In this document: positions 11,045 through 21,433 of the stretch, one piece after another
Position numbering within the stretch: position 1 is the first letter of the stretch
Layout: each line of letters starts with the position of its first letter
Source of the DNA: Chromera velia
Lineage: Eukaryota > Sar > Chromeraceae
Assembly: GCA_018398765.1 (NCBI GenBank)
Contig: JAHBMJ010001792.1
Span: 1 to 26,054 of the forward strand
Direction: 5' to 3'
DNA length: 26,054 nt
Made by a program: the position numbers and the translations under genes
Notes under the pieces: generated by a model
The model's input: the letters and a program-made list of their open reading frames with translations, nothing else
What the model was told of the DNA's origin: nothing
Database searches by the model: none

Positions 11045-12312
11045 AGGGGACTCACTTTTCCAGTGCCTAGTTGAGTAGTGGCAGCCTCTTTCAAACATTG
11101 TGAAGAAAGATTCGTCGATAGATCAAGTGAGTAGTAGTAATAGTACGGTCATTAGAAACAATCAAATATTTCTTTAATGAATCTTTATGTGGATCACAGG
11201 CCTAGAATCTTTGATTAATCCATTTATTCATTCATAAATTCAATCAGCCTGAGTCAATTTAACAGTTTTGCACTATAATCGATTCATTCATGTATATGCA
11301 GATTCAATGTGTGCAATTCATTGAATTCATCATTAATTTTCGTTCATTTATTTATTTATTTATTGATTCATACATTCTCTAGTATATTTTAGCACTCATT
11401 CAACTATCCACGGTCATCGGTCCATCCATGAATCGGACTATGATACATTTCATCCACGGGGTTGTTAAGTACCGACAACTGTAAGTACCGAAAAACGGAA
11501 CTAACACACAATTTCGTTTTTTTCCCGGTGCTTTCGATACTTTCGTTACCAGCAAAAATTTCAATAACGATAGTTCCAATTAATTCCAATTATCATAGGG
11601 CTACACTGTCCACATAAGAGTAATGGCTCTAGAATATAGTAACGAGGCGGCCGTCAGGCTGCTAAGTTACGGTTTTTTAGTAACTGAAGCTTTAAAATAG
11701 TGAATTATAGAAATACAGTAATACAGCCCGCTGATAATAGCGTGATATACGATTATTCAGTTAACATGAACATGAAATACCAGGAAAAAGACTGAATTCA
11801 ATCTATTTAAACGCCCGAATTACAGTTTTTCCGTACTAAAAAATTGGTGCCGAAGGCGCAAAGTTATGGAAAAACCGTACAAAATATAATGAAAAAAGTT
11901 GCAATTTCCTCACAAACCCCTATCGTAACCTAGGCGTATCACAACAAAAAAAAAAAAAAAGTAAACCAGAATTAATTAGCTTAAATTATTATTATGATTT
12001 TTTTTTTTGTAAAACACCTAAGCAACAGTTGTGCAACACTAAATCAACACTTGAACAATAGTTGTTTATTACCTAACAGTGCCAACACCGTAAAAAAAAA
12101 AAAGAGAAAAAAAATTAGTAAGCGAGAATTGACTTTAATTTTATTTTTTTTTTGCTGTGATACGTCTAGATCGTAACCCCTATATGGATGGTGTAATAGG
12201 GCTAGCGCACCTCTATATAAAACAAAACAGTAACAATGCTTAAGGGCACCAATGAATCACTTATCACTTACTATAACTAACCTGGGAGGCTAACCATAGC
12301 GCATTCTTCTAT
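11045..12312. other. AT-rich intergenic DNA, no gene seen
   Basis: The first part is presumably the 3' UTR of the lumenal pentapeptide gene. The rest has TTCATTCATT and TTTA runs (11340-11365), poly-A and poly-T runs, a repeated AAGTACCGA at 11467 and 11484, and an imperfect inverted pair near 11822 and 11865 (TTTTTCCGTAC / ATGGAAAAACCG). No open frame resembles a protein family. Confidence 0.6.
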
Positions 12313-12320
12313 AAACAGGC

Positions 12321-12561
12321 CTAGGCGACGCACAGTGATAAAAAAAAAGAAAAAAAAAATCTGGAGAAGCCTAATCTTTTTTTTTTTTTCTATTATTTTA
12401 TTGGAAGTGCCAAACATATAACAAAAACACATCTAACTACAAAACCTACCTTTGCTAAGTTTGCTTGGACCTTTGACCACTAGACTAAAAAAAAAAAAAA
12501 GAAAAAAAAAATCTCGACATGTCTATTCTTTTTTTTTTTTTTACCACTCTGCGTCGCCTAG
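12321..12561. mobile_element. 241-bp MITE with 8-bp target-site duplication (element 1)
   Basis: Terminal inverted repeats begin CTAGGCGACGCACAGTG on the left and, read inward on the other strand, CTAGGCGACGCAGAGTGG on the right. The flanks are a perfect 8-bp direct repeat AAACAGGC at 12313-12320 and 12562-12569. Each end has an A-tract, short core and T-tract (12340-12389 and 12487-12542) that could fold into a hairpin. There is no coding capacity, so mobility would depend on a transposase made elsewhere. An 8-bp duplication is typical of the hAT superfamily, but the terminal sequence is not a textbook hAT end, so superfamily is inference. Confidence 0.85.
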
Positions 12562-12720
12562 AAACAGGCACTCTTAATAACTCTTAATTCTAGTCTTAAT
12601 TACTCTTAATATGTATATTATAGACTGTATAAACTTGAACCTACTTCAATTTTTAAATAAATTACCAAACAGCTAGCCAAACAAACTTGAAACAGTCAAA
12701 CTAGCCAACAAAGTATATGA

Positions 12721-13536
12721 TTAGGCGACGCACAGTGGTAAAAAAAAAAAATAAAAATCTGAAAACGTCTATTCTTTTTTTTTTTTTAATTTAAAATTTT
12801 ATTGTATATGTAAAAAAAAATAAAGGTTAAATGACTAGCTTCAACTAGAGTTTGAATCATATCTAGGATCCTAGTTTCACTTTTAGCTTGGTAGATGCTT
12901 AAAAGGATTGACCAAAACTAGCTTCGACTAGAGCTTCGAAATGTATATCGTCCTAGATATCGTCAAAGAGCCAGTCAAAGAACTTCTCCTCTGTCTGCTC
13001 TTCTGTCTGCATCCATACATCCATCCTTCTTGTCACTCTTTGCATAGGACAAAAGAAAGCCCCTTTTTCCCTTCGCCTGCCCACTCGCCTTCGTCCCTGT
13101 AATCCCCTTTTGCGATAGTTGCTGCGTGCAGTGCTATACACGCAGACTTCATTCATTTTTTAACAGACACAGCAAAGAGAAGAGAGAAAAGTCTGGTAAC
13201 AGTGCAGTTGAACAAGGGAAAAAAGATTGGTTGGTCCGTGTTCACTGTTCAACAAAGTCGATGATGGAATGGTGAAGACACTAGTAGAGATACTAGTAGA
13301 GACAAACGTACAATAATAACTAGGACTAGAACTAGGGTTGAAACTAGGGTTGAAAGATGTTTAAAACTTTGAGTTGAGTAATAAGTTCGCGAGGAAGTTA
13401 GTTTAAAAGTACTTCTAAAAGGTGCTCCTCTAGGTACTCCTAGAGGTGCTCTAGGAAATCCTTCGTAGAAAAAAAGAAAAAAAAAAAATCTGGAAAGGTC
13501 TTTTTTTTTTTTTTTTTACCACTGTGCGTCACCTAG
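12721..13536. mobile_element. 816-bp non-autonomous element of the same family (element 2)
   Basis: The left end TTAGGCGACGCACAGTGGTA and right end (other strand) CTAGGTGACGCACAGTGGTA match element 1. A perfect 8-bp duplication GTATATGA flanks it at 12713-12720 and 13537-13544. A-tract/T-tract hairpins occur just inside both ends (12740-12787 and 13468-13517). The interior holds a 23-24-base direct repeat (near 12834 and 12918), a more GC-rich passenger block (about 12953-13160) and CTAG-rich DNA. No transposase frame is visible. Confidence 0.85.
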
Positions 13537-13544
13537 GTATATGA

Positions 13545-14461
13545 CTAGCAAGCAAATCAAACGATCTAGCAAACGATTGAAAACTATATAAGAACTTATT
13601 AGATATTAAATTATTGTTTTAACCTAATCGCCCTGCTAGCTCTGGCGACAGATAGACATAGCGGGAAGGCCCTAGGGCGGAACATATCAATCAATCAATC
13701 AATCAATCAATAACTAGCCTAATAACCTGATTAATTATTCAAGTTAAACCGAAAGCTAGGATCGAAAGATTCGGTTCAATCCCTAGTTCAATCCAACCCA
13801 TCTGTATAGATTTCTTTTCCATGAGCTGCGGCTTACGCAGGTGAACGGTGCGCACTGCGTTTCGCATCTATCTGGGTACAAAGCCAGGCGGGGGCATATG
13901 CAGGGGCAAAACGGAACAAGGGCCGGCGCTTTTTTGCAACACGGGCGAGTCCAGTGGTAGCGTCCGCTTTTTTCTACCACCCATGCACCAGCTCGCCTAA
14001 TCCTGTCTCATGCACGTTCTGCGCACGCACGCAATCCTTCTCCTCACTTTTCTCCATGGCCAGAGAGATGGACGCTCGACAGAGCCTCCCCTCTATCTGT
14101 TTGCGTGCGTCGAGAGATGCCTCTGCAACTTGAGCGGGTTCATTCTTTCTCTTGATCGTTTCTTCCCTCCCTCCATCTGCCACAAGAACGAATTCGGGCG
14201 TAGCACGAGACTGGAGAACGAACAGAAATGGAGAGCGAGGACGCCACTTAACTGTGTGAACTTTATTATTTTCATTGAATTCTTTTGACTCACGCATTCA
14301 TCTATGCTGTCATCCATCTATCGATCCGGTCAACCGAACACGCAGCCCCAACCCCGACCCACCCCAAACATGCACTGTCAGAATATCCGACCCTCCAGAA
14401 ACAGCAAACCCCCCCCTCCCAGTGCCGGTGGCGACTTCCACACAAATGCCCGTACGTACGT
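13545..14461. other. Intergenic DNA downstream of the p47-like gene
   Basis: The left part is AT-rich with an (ATCA)n run at 13686-13710. From about 13800 base composition rises to gene-like levels, and this part probably contains the 3' UTR of the minus-strand p47-like gene, whose stop codon is at 14464-14462. A 107-codon minus-strand frame at 13974-14297 resembles no family I recognise. Confidence 0.5.
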
Positions 14462-15043
14462 TTAGATTTTCTGCGTCACTGCCGCGTTGAGAAGACCTGC
14501 ACGGGGATGGAAGGAAACCGGGGAAGGGAGTGGCAGGAATACCGCACTGCATGGAACACAGATCGCTGGACTGCCGGAGACAGTGGCACAAAGTGACGGG
14601 CGGGCAGGGGATCTAATGGAAGGAATGAACGAGAGAGAGAGAGAGAGAGAGCAGAGAGACGGAAGAACAAGTAGAATATTTTACTCTTCAGGGACAACCG
14701 AGACCCAACAGTCAATCAATCCTCCAAACAGGAAAGCCATCAGTCAGACTGCCAGTCAGCCACACAGAACTCTCACATCCCTCCCCCACCTGCTCCTTCC
14801 GCGTGAGTCGCTTTCGTCCCTTTGAATGAAATCGAAAGAAAACCCTTTCTTTTCTTCCTCACCCACCTGCGTCTTTCAGTGTGACCTCATCGCCCACCGC
14901 TATCACCTTCGGGGGGAAACCTGAGAGGAGGAGGGGAGACAGAAGAGAAGAAGATTAGATGGACAGGCAGATCGAGAGGGAGACCAGAGGGGAGAGAGAG
15001 ATTCATTTGACTCAGAGACTGCTGTCTCTCCGAAGGGAAATTT

Positions 15044-15079
<36 letters not shown>

Positions 15080-15836
15080 GTGAGTTGATTGATTATGTGA
15101 AGAGATCCCATCGAACCACAGCCACACGAACAAAACCAAGTGGGCGGCCCAGAAAGGACAGCCAGACGAACGAAGGGTTAGACATACACACAGAAAACCA
15201 TCCTGACGATCAGACAGACAGACCTTCAAGAATTCGGAAGGGGGCGTTCACCGGAGCAACCCTGCAAGCAGAGTCAGAAGCATTCATCGGTCCCTCCTTC
15301 CATTCAACAAGTCAGTCGACCAGTCACGCATTCTACCAGGCACGCAGCTATGTGAGCATTTCACCAACCATGTGACACAAGGACGGACATTGAAAGGCAC
15401 TCTGAACACAATTCCCTCCCCCAAAAGGAATCGAGCTCTGCATCGTTCAGCTTCTTCCACGGTCTCTCCTTTTTCTCTCTCTTCGCATGCTAGTGCAGAT
15501 CCCCCCCCCCCCTTTTTGCCAGCAGACTGACTGACTGACTGACTGTTGCATGTAGGCCCTCAGTTGCCCCACAGTGGCGTCTTGGTTGAACTGTTGGGTC
15601 TGTCTTTGGCCGTTGTGAAATCGAATTTGCACAGACGTGGTGGGACGGTTGGGGTCAACCTGCAGAAAAGAGGGCAGAGCTTGCACCTTCAGTCCACTCT
15701 GGTTTCTCCACGCAGGCAGGCAGGCAGGCAGGCAGGAAGAGGAAGAAGAAGACAGACAGATACATGCGGGAAATGGGAACAAGGAGCGGGAAAGTGAAGG
15801 AAGACATTTTCAGAAAACACCCCTCTTTCTCTCTCC

Positions 15837-15906
<70 letters not shown>

Positions 15907-18900
15907 CGCGCAGTACAGAGGACAGACAGACAGGCAGGCAGACGAAACGATTTCAGCTGGGTCAGACGCGCCAAGAATCAGACAGCTAGGGAGTTAGAAT
16001 GACAGATAGACAGAAAGACAGACCGCCACAGATCCCGCACTTGTGTTCACTGCCCCCGCAGCCGCAGCGCTGCCTCCCCCACCCCTGCAGACAGAAGGAC
16101 AAACAAACAAGACACGCACAGCCTTTGTACCTTACACTACACATGGGCGTCAGCAAGAGCCCTTGTATAGAGAGAGCCGTCCTGTCAGGCCAAAGTAGCG
16201 GGATGCAACTGAGAAGCACGTGAAAGAAAAAAACAAGCATGCGAAAGAACACAGAAAAAGAACTTGATACTAGAAACATGCCATTAAAGGCGAAAAGAAA
16301 AACGGCAGAGAACACGAGGGCGTCTGTACTTCCTCTCAGCATTCCACCCATCCACGCACCCACCCACTCACCCACCCGAGAGTCATCCCTTCACCAGCAA
16401 ACAGTGGACGTGCAGGAACGGGAGCTGGAGCAGAGGAACCCTGGAAGAAGCAGGGGGGGACGGACAGAAGAGACAGGCAGGAGGTGATGACGGCCAAGCA
16501 GAAGAGCAGGTAGGTAAACAAAAACTCCTTTACAGGAGAAAGAATCAAGAAGGACGCAGCCATGCACAGAAGGGGAAGTCGAAGCCAGCGTCACAGAATA
16601 GCCGTACCGTTTGAAGTGACATAAAAATACTGAATAAACTATCCTACTGACAGAACAGACACCCATTCCTCGCTTTCTTCCCCCCCTTTCCCACGCCTCA
16701 AGTGACCTGCCCGCTGCTTCTCGGTGCCGTCCGTGGATCATAATCTTCTCCCCTGCACACACGCACGCACATGTCGAAAACGGGAAGGGAGAGAGGCTCA
16801 TAGGAGAAGACAGACTTTCCTTCTCATTCTTTATTTGTTGCCGGCCGTCAGCGACAGAGGATACGTGCGACTGACTGAAGCTCCGAGCGCCCCAAAGCAG
16901 AAATCAACGAGTGGAGAACAGATGCAAAAGGAGAACTTTTCCACTGCGCTACCTGTTCCATCCACCCCAATCAGAATCGCATCGATCGATCAACCAATCA
17001 AACGAACGCACCGACACACACACCTCTTGTCCACCAGAGCGATGTTGACAGGTCCCGTGGCTCCTTCCGAGAGCTCCTCTGGGGCATACCCCTGCTCGAT
17101 GGCCTTCATGAACTCTTCATTCTGGGGATCTGACCGGGGTCTGAACTCTCCCTCGTCGACTGTGAAACCGTTGCGGTAGCTGCACATTCAGTGCCACACG
17201 AACAACAGAGACAGAGAAAGAAGAGAGAGAAAGGGGAAGCGGGGAGGCGGATGCTGAGAGATCCATGCAGGTTTCTCTCCGGAAGACGCGCCTGAGCAAT
17301 CTGTGCGAGCAAGGATGCATGCGGGCAGCACTCAGAGAGAGAGCAAAAGAGAAGTCGGACACGGGGCGAGGCTTTTCCCCCGAAACTTTGCCTCAAAGGA
17401 GGAGGGAATGGCAGTGGAAGAGCAGGAAACGAAAATAAACCAACTTCGTTGGTCCACAAAGAGACGGACTGACAGGTGGACGGTCCGGTGGTTTTCGGGA
17501 ATGGGGCCTTTCCTGCAGAGAGGGACTTAGAATGAATTCCAGACAGGATGATGGGAATTATGAGTCCAGAGAAAAGACCAAATTTGTTGTCGGAGAAAAA
17601 AAAAAGAGGAACACATCGGGACAGAAACAATGCAGGCACACAGTACCGGATTGAACATCAGGGAGAATGCCACAACGATACAAGAGAAGGAACCAAACCC
17701 ACCAAAAAGCATACCAGTCCGGTCACCTAATGCAAGAGTGACAACCTCTTCACGAAGCAGAGACACAACGCGACTTGACGTATATCTCCGTGATCGGCAC
17801 GTGATGATGTGGATCAACAGAGAGACTATATGTTTCTTCTTCTCCCTTCTTTTCTTCATGAACACAACAGACAAAAAGAAAGAAAGAACAAAGACAAAAG
17901 AAAAGCACCAACAATCAAACAGCGTGGGCAGGGGGCCCGAAAGGTGAGAGTTAAGCGCCCCTTGCCTCTCCACCTCCCGACAGACTTTCACGTGATCACT
18001 GGTTTCACACGCTACTCCTCTGCTGCTTCCACTCAAGACAAGAAAGAGAAGAAAAGAAAACAAGGCAAGAAAAACCAACAAGAATTAAAAATGACAACAA
18101 AACGAAAAAAGAAAACTGCACGTGGGGACCGGCACCGTCATGTTCTTTAGACAGAGGTGGGGGGGTGGGGGGGCGTCCCTGCGGAGGGGGATTTCTTCTG
18201 ATGTTGTGTCTTCGTATCTTGTGGGAGGACTCTTTCGGCGGTAACGAAACTCTCCAAAGTCGCATACCAAAAGAGCGACGGTGCTCAGTTGCTTGAACCT
18301 TCTCTAAAACCTCTTCTCTCTCCTCAGGACTCCTGCTCTGACGGTGAGTCATACGTGGACCCATTGTTTGCGCGCTCGCTGTGGGGTGAAAGGGAAGGGG
18401 CGGATCCAGGTGTGATGGGGGATGGGAGCTCCCCCTCCATCCCTTCTTGGGAGTGTGGGTCTTGATGTTGTTGGTCTGTAGAAACCGGGATGGGGGCGGG
18501 AGCTGGAACGGGTTCGGCAAGGGCGGCTGCACTGGAACTGGAACTGTTCTCATCTATTCTGTGCAATCTTCTTGACTTTCCTGGTGACGATCTTCTCCAA
18601 GGGGGTTGTTGCGGGGGGGCGGGCGGGAGGGGGGGAGGAGGGGGTTCCGAAGAAGATGAAGCAACCGAAATGGCTGAAGGAGATGAAGATATCGAAACGG
18701 CTGGAGGGTGGGCTGGGAGGTGGGCTGGAGGTTCTGCGTTTACTGCTGGGATTGCTGAGGAAGAGGAGGAGGAGGAGGAGGAGGAGGAATGACTGACGAT
18801 ATGGCTCCTCCAAATTCATCGGGGTTCTCCACAGCCAGACCGCTGCAAATCACGGACACAAAAACAGAGAGACAGTGGCAGGTACACCAGGAAGATGTAC

Positions 18901-19345
18901 TGAGACGGTGAAGAGCGTGGGTAAGGTATTTGTTTTGAGTATCATAGCTGAACAGGTTGCTCTTTCTTGCTGCAGACTTCCACCCGCTCACTCTCTCACA
19001 CACGTTCTCTCATGCACGTCGGTTCAAGCGCCCGAGAAACCGCAGATAGAGAGCTGGATCCTAGTCCCAACCTTTTCTCTCCTCCTGTGTATGACTGAGT
19101 CTCCTTTTTTTTGTCCTTGTCGTCATCAGGGTTCTTGTCCTGCCGGAAGTCTCCGAGGCCTCTGCAGAAGAAAAACAGGGCAGGAAGACGAAAGGGAACA
19201 GGACTATGCAAAACAATAAATTGATGTTTGTGTGACTTTCAGTCTCTTATTGACGGGAGGAGTCTCACTATCTCAACTGCTCGCCTCTCATTTCCCGGGT
19301 CCCCAGTCCCATGTAAAGGAAGAGGCAGACCGACCGAATATTCAT
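14462..19345 (-). CDS. NSFL1C: p47/NSFL1C-type Cdc48 adaptor with SEP and UBX domains, no UBA
   Basis: Predicted cytosolic substrate adaptor for the AAA ATPase Cdc48/p97 in membrane fusion and ubiquitin-linked protein extraction. Exons on the minus strand: 19345-19335, 19161-19072, 18842-18744, 18558-18355, 17179-17024, 16752-16707, 16440-16376, 16084-16051, 15659-15544, 15261-15224, 14920-14867, 14496-14462; about 315 residues. The N-terminus MNIRGLGDF, an acidic stretch, then QSYTGGEKSGLAV is a typical p47 SHP-like region. A Pro/Ser-rich linker follows. The SEP domain is YRNGFTVDEGEFRP to YAPEEL. PLFAGEGMTLGG precedes the UBX domain, which runs from VDPNRPTTSVQIRF through RILEGFPPKVIAV to LLNAAVTQKI. 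Phase matches at every junction. The Ser/Pro exon 18558-18355 is the weakest; exon 3 could instead splice straight to the SEP exon. No signal peptide, so it is not the plastid-membrane (SELMA) version. Confidence 0.87.
15047..15074. repeat. (GT)n microsatellite in a p47-gene intron
   Basis: A GT run lies in the intron between the exons at 15261-15224 and 14920-14867. In the minus-strand transcript it is a CA run. Confidence 0.85.
15840..15902. repeat. (GT)n microsatellite in a p47-gene intron
   Basis: About 31 GT units with one TT interruption lie between the exons at 16084-16051 and 15659-15544. As with the run near 15060, it is a CA tract in the gene's transcript. A (GGCA)n run of about five units lies nearby at 15714-15735. 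Confidence 0.9.
17822..18285 (-). repeat. Copy B of a long-range inverted duplication
   Basis: The reverse complement matches 11-472 (copy A). This copy lies wholly inside the roughly 1.2-kb intron before the SEP exon of the p47-like gene. It includes a pyrimidine tract, a conserved unique block with a CCCCACGTGCAG motif, and a long identical run (about 17940-18055). The similarity starts a few bases before a plausible 5' splice site (GTATGC), so the source could have been an exon-intron boundary. Confidence 0.85.
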
Positions 19346-20312
19346 GGTGAAGCACAAATTGGGGAAGAACAAGCGGTGTCCCGGTTGAGGTCTCGGGATC
19401 GTCCTAGCTTTCTTTCAGAAGATTGAAGTCGGAGTAGTGAGTGGCGCACGTCCTCTGCGTGTCAACAACTTGTCGGAGGCAACCAAAAACACGACTGGGC
19501 GAAGGCCCCTGAATTCACGATTTCCTGCCACGAATCCCACGATCGAAGATATCAGAACTCAACAGCGAAGAAGATTTTGTCAGTGAATGATCAGCTTTTA
19601 GCCAGGCTGTCTTCCCAGCAACTAAGATCAGCTAGCGCTGTTGAAGTGGGAATCATGGCATGCAGCGCGCTGGATTTTTGTGGGATTTGGGCGACCGCGG
19701 CCCCGGTGCACGCGGCGCGGCGGCCGGGGCCGCCGGCCGGGAGCGTGTATGGGGCGCGCCCTGCGCGCACCCATCCGATTTTCCGAGTTGTCCGATTTTG
19801 CGCGCGGCTGCATGATCGAGCATGCGCATGCATGCTTTAATTCTGACCTTTTCTTTCTTGAATCGGTGTAACACTTAAAGCGACCTATATACATAGAGGT
19901 CCAATCCACGACGTCATTTCCACACATTCTTCTGGCATTTGCTGGCACTGATCTAGCTCTCTACTGTCCAGTTGTTACCTTCTCACTACATTTATCAGTC
20001 GATCAATCGATCCGAGAACAAGTCGGAGTCCACCTAGATAAACTTCTTAGTGAACTTTCTCTGCCCGCTCCTCTCTGCTTCCTCATCGAGCAAACGAGAC
20101 AGCTGGCGAAAGCGTTCTCTTTTCGGCGTAGACACTAACCTTTTCGTTTTCTAGAAAGCTCGCGAGAGCGACAACTTCGTGTACGTTTTCTGTCCAAGCA
20201 AACAGAGCAGACAGGCATTTGCCGTCTCCTAGAACTTGTTTCAGTCTCCCTTTTCTTCTCTTTTTCCTGGACGAGGTCATTCGCATCTTCGCCTCTGAGA
20301 GGCTTGTTGAGA
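19346..20312. promoter_or_regulatory. Divergent promoter region with GC-rich, CpG-dense island
   Basis: This region separates the start codons of the p47-like gene (minus) and the RNA-end enzyme gene (plus). The island at about 19660-19830 is far more GC-rich than anything else in the window. It holds perfect 10-base inverted arms GCGGCCCCGG (19697-19706) and CCGGGGCCGC (19724-19733) and overlapping CATGCGCATGCATGC motifs near 19820. No gene is seen in it. Confidence 0.55.
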
Positions 20313-21334
20313 ATGAGTGAGAAGAAGCCAGGACTGAGGACGTCTGAGGACGTGTACAAACGACTTCCCTGGGATTCCCCTTTCCCTGTCGAGTCAGTCA
20401 AGTCAATCGAGTGGGAAGGCATACATCCGATATTCGGTCTGAAAGGGTAAAGGAGCGTCCCCTTTGTCACACAGGCTCTCACCCTTCGCTTTTGTCTTTG
20501 CCACTGTGTGCAGGCATGTCTTTGTTGGTTACCATGACAGAATCAACGGTGAGTGAAGCAGCAAGGGGGGGACGTGTCGATCCGTCTACCTTGAGAAGAA
20601 ATGTTCGTTCAGCTGAGTCTGCTTTTGTGGCCTCAATATATCAATACCAAGTTTGTGCTTTATCTTGTCTCGATTATTCGTCATGTGGACAGATGTATTG
20701 ATCCCTTGCCTTTGTTGATCTCTCGAGCAGGTCCGATGGAAATTGAATTCGAAAAGTTCAGGCCCCAGGATCCCATTCCCTACACACGCATTTTCTATTT
20801 CAGGTAAGTAGATGGACAGATAGAGAGAGGGATGGACCAATGCATTACGCACATCTCGGTGCTCACCTACTCAGTCATCGACTTGTATCTATCCATCCTT
20901 CCACCCATTCATCTATCCATCCCTCCATCCGACGGTCTGCACTCGTTTCCCTTTCTCGTCCTTTTAACACTATTGCTCTCCTATTACGACTGCGCACATG
21001 AATGCGTGCGTGTTCAAATATTCCTGACCTTTTCACACACGAGTGAGTGAGTGCTACTGCTTCTCTCCTCTTGCGACTTCACACGCGAGTCAGTGAGAGA
21101 AGCATTGGTTCTGTCCACTTCGTTTCGTAGTCAGACTTACTGGTTGACTAAGCGACGAACGGACTGCCCGACTGCCTGACTGCAGAACCACTCAACCCGA
21201 GTTCGCCTTCGAGTCGGGTGTCTTTTGGGACAGGAATCGAAGGTCGGTCTCTCCTTTTCTCTCGCACACACACACACACACGCATGCACACACACACACG
21301 CATGCACACACACACACACATACACACACATACA

Positions 21335-21381
<47 letters not shown>

Positions 21382-21393
21382 GAATGTGCGCAT

Positions 21394-21433
<40 letters not shown>

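Noticed and set aside
11640-11880. Possible third transposon from TTTTTTAGTA / TACTAAAAAA and TTTTTCCGTAC / ATGGAAAAACCG pairs
   Set aside because: The arms are short and imperfect and no target-site duplication was found.
13974-14297. 107-codon minus-strand open frame
   Set aside because: It lies just after the p47-like stop codon, shows no recognisable domain or splice context, and is best explained as 3' UTR or flank.
20516-20701. Start of the RNA-end enzyme at the ATG at 20516
   Set aside because: That frame cannot be joined in phase to the next exon, whereas the alternative frame from the ATG at 20313 completes an MJ1316 domain.
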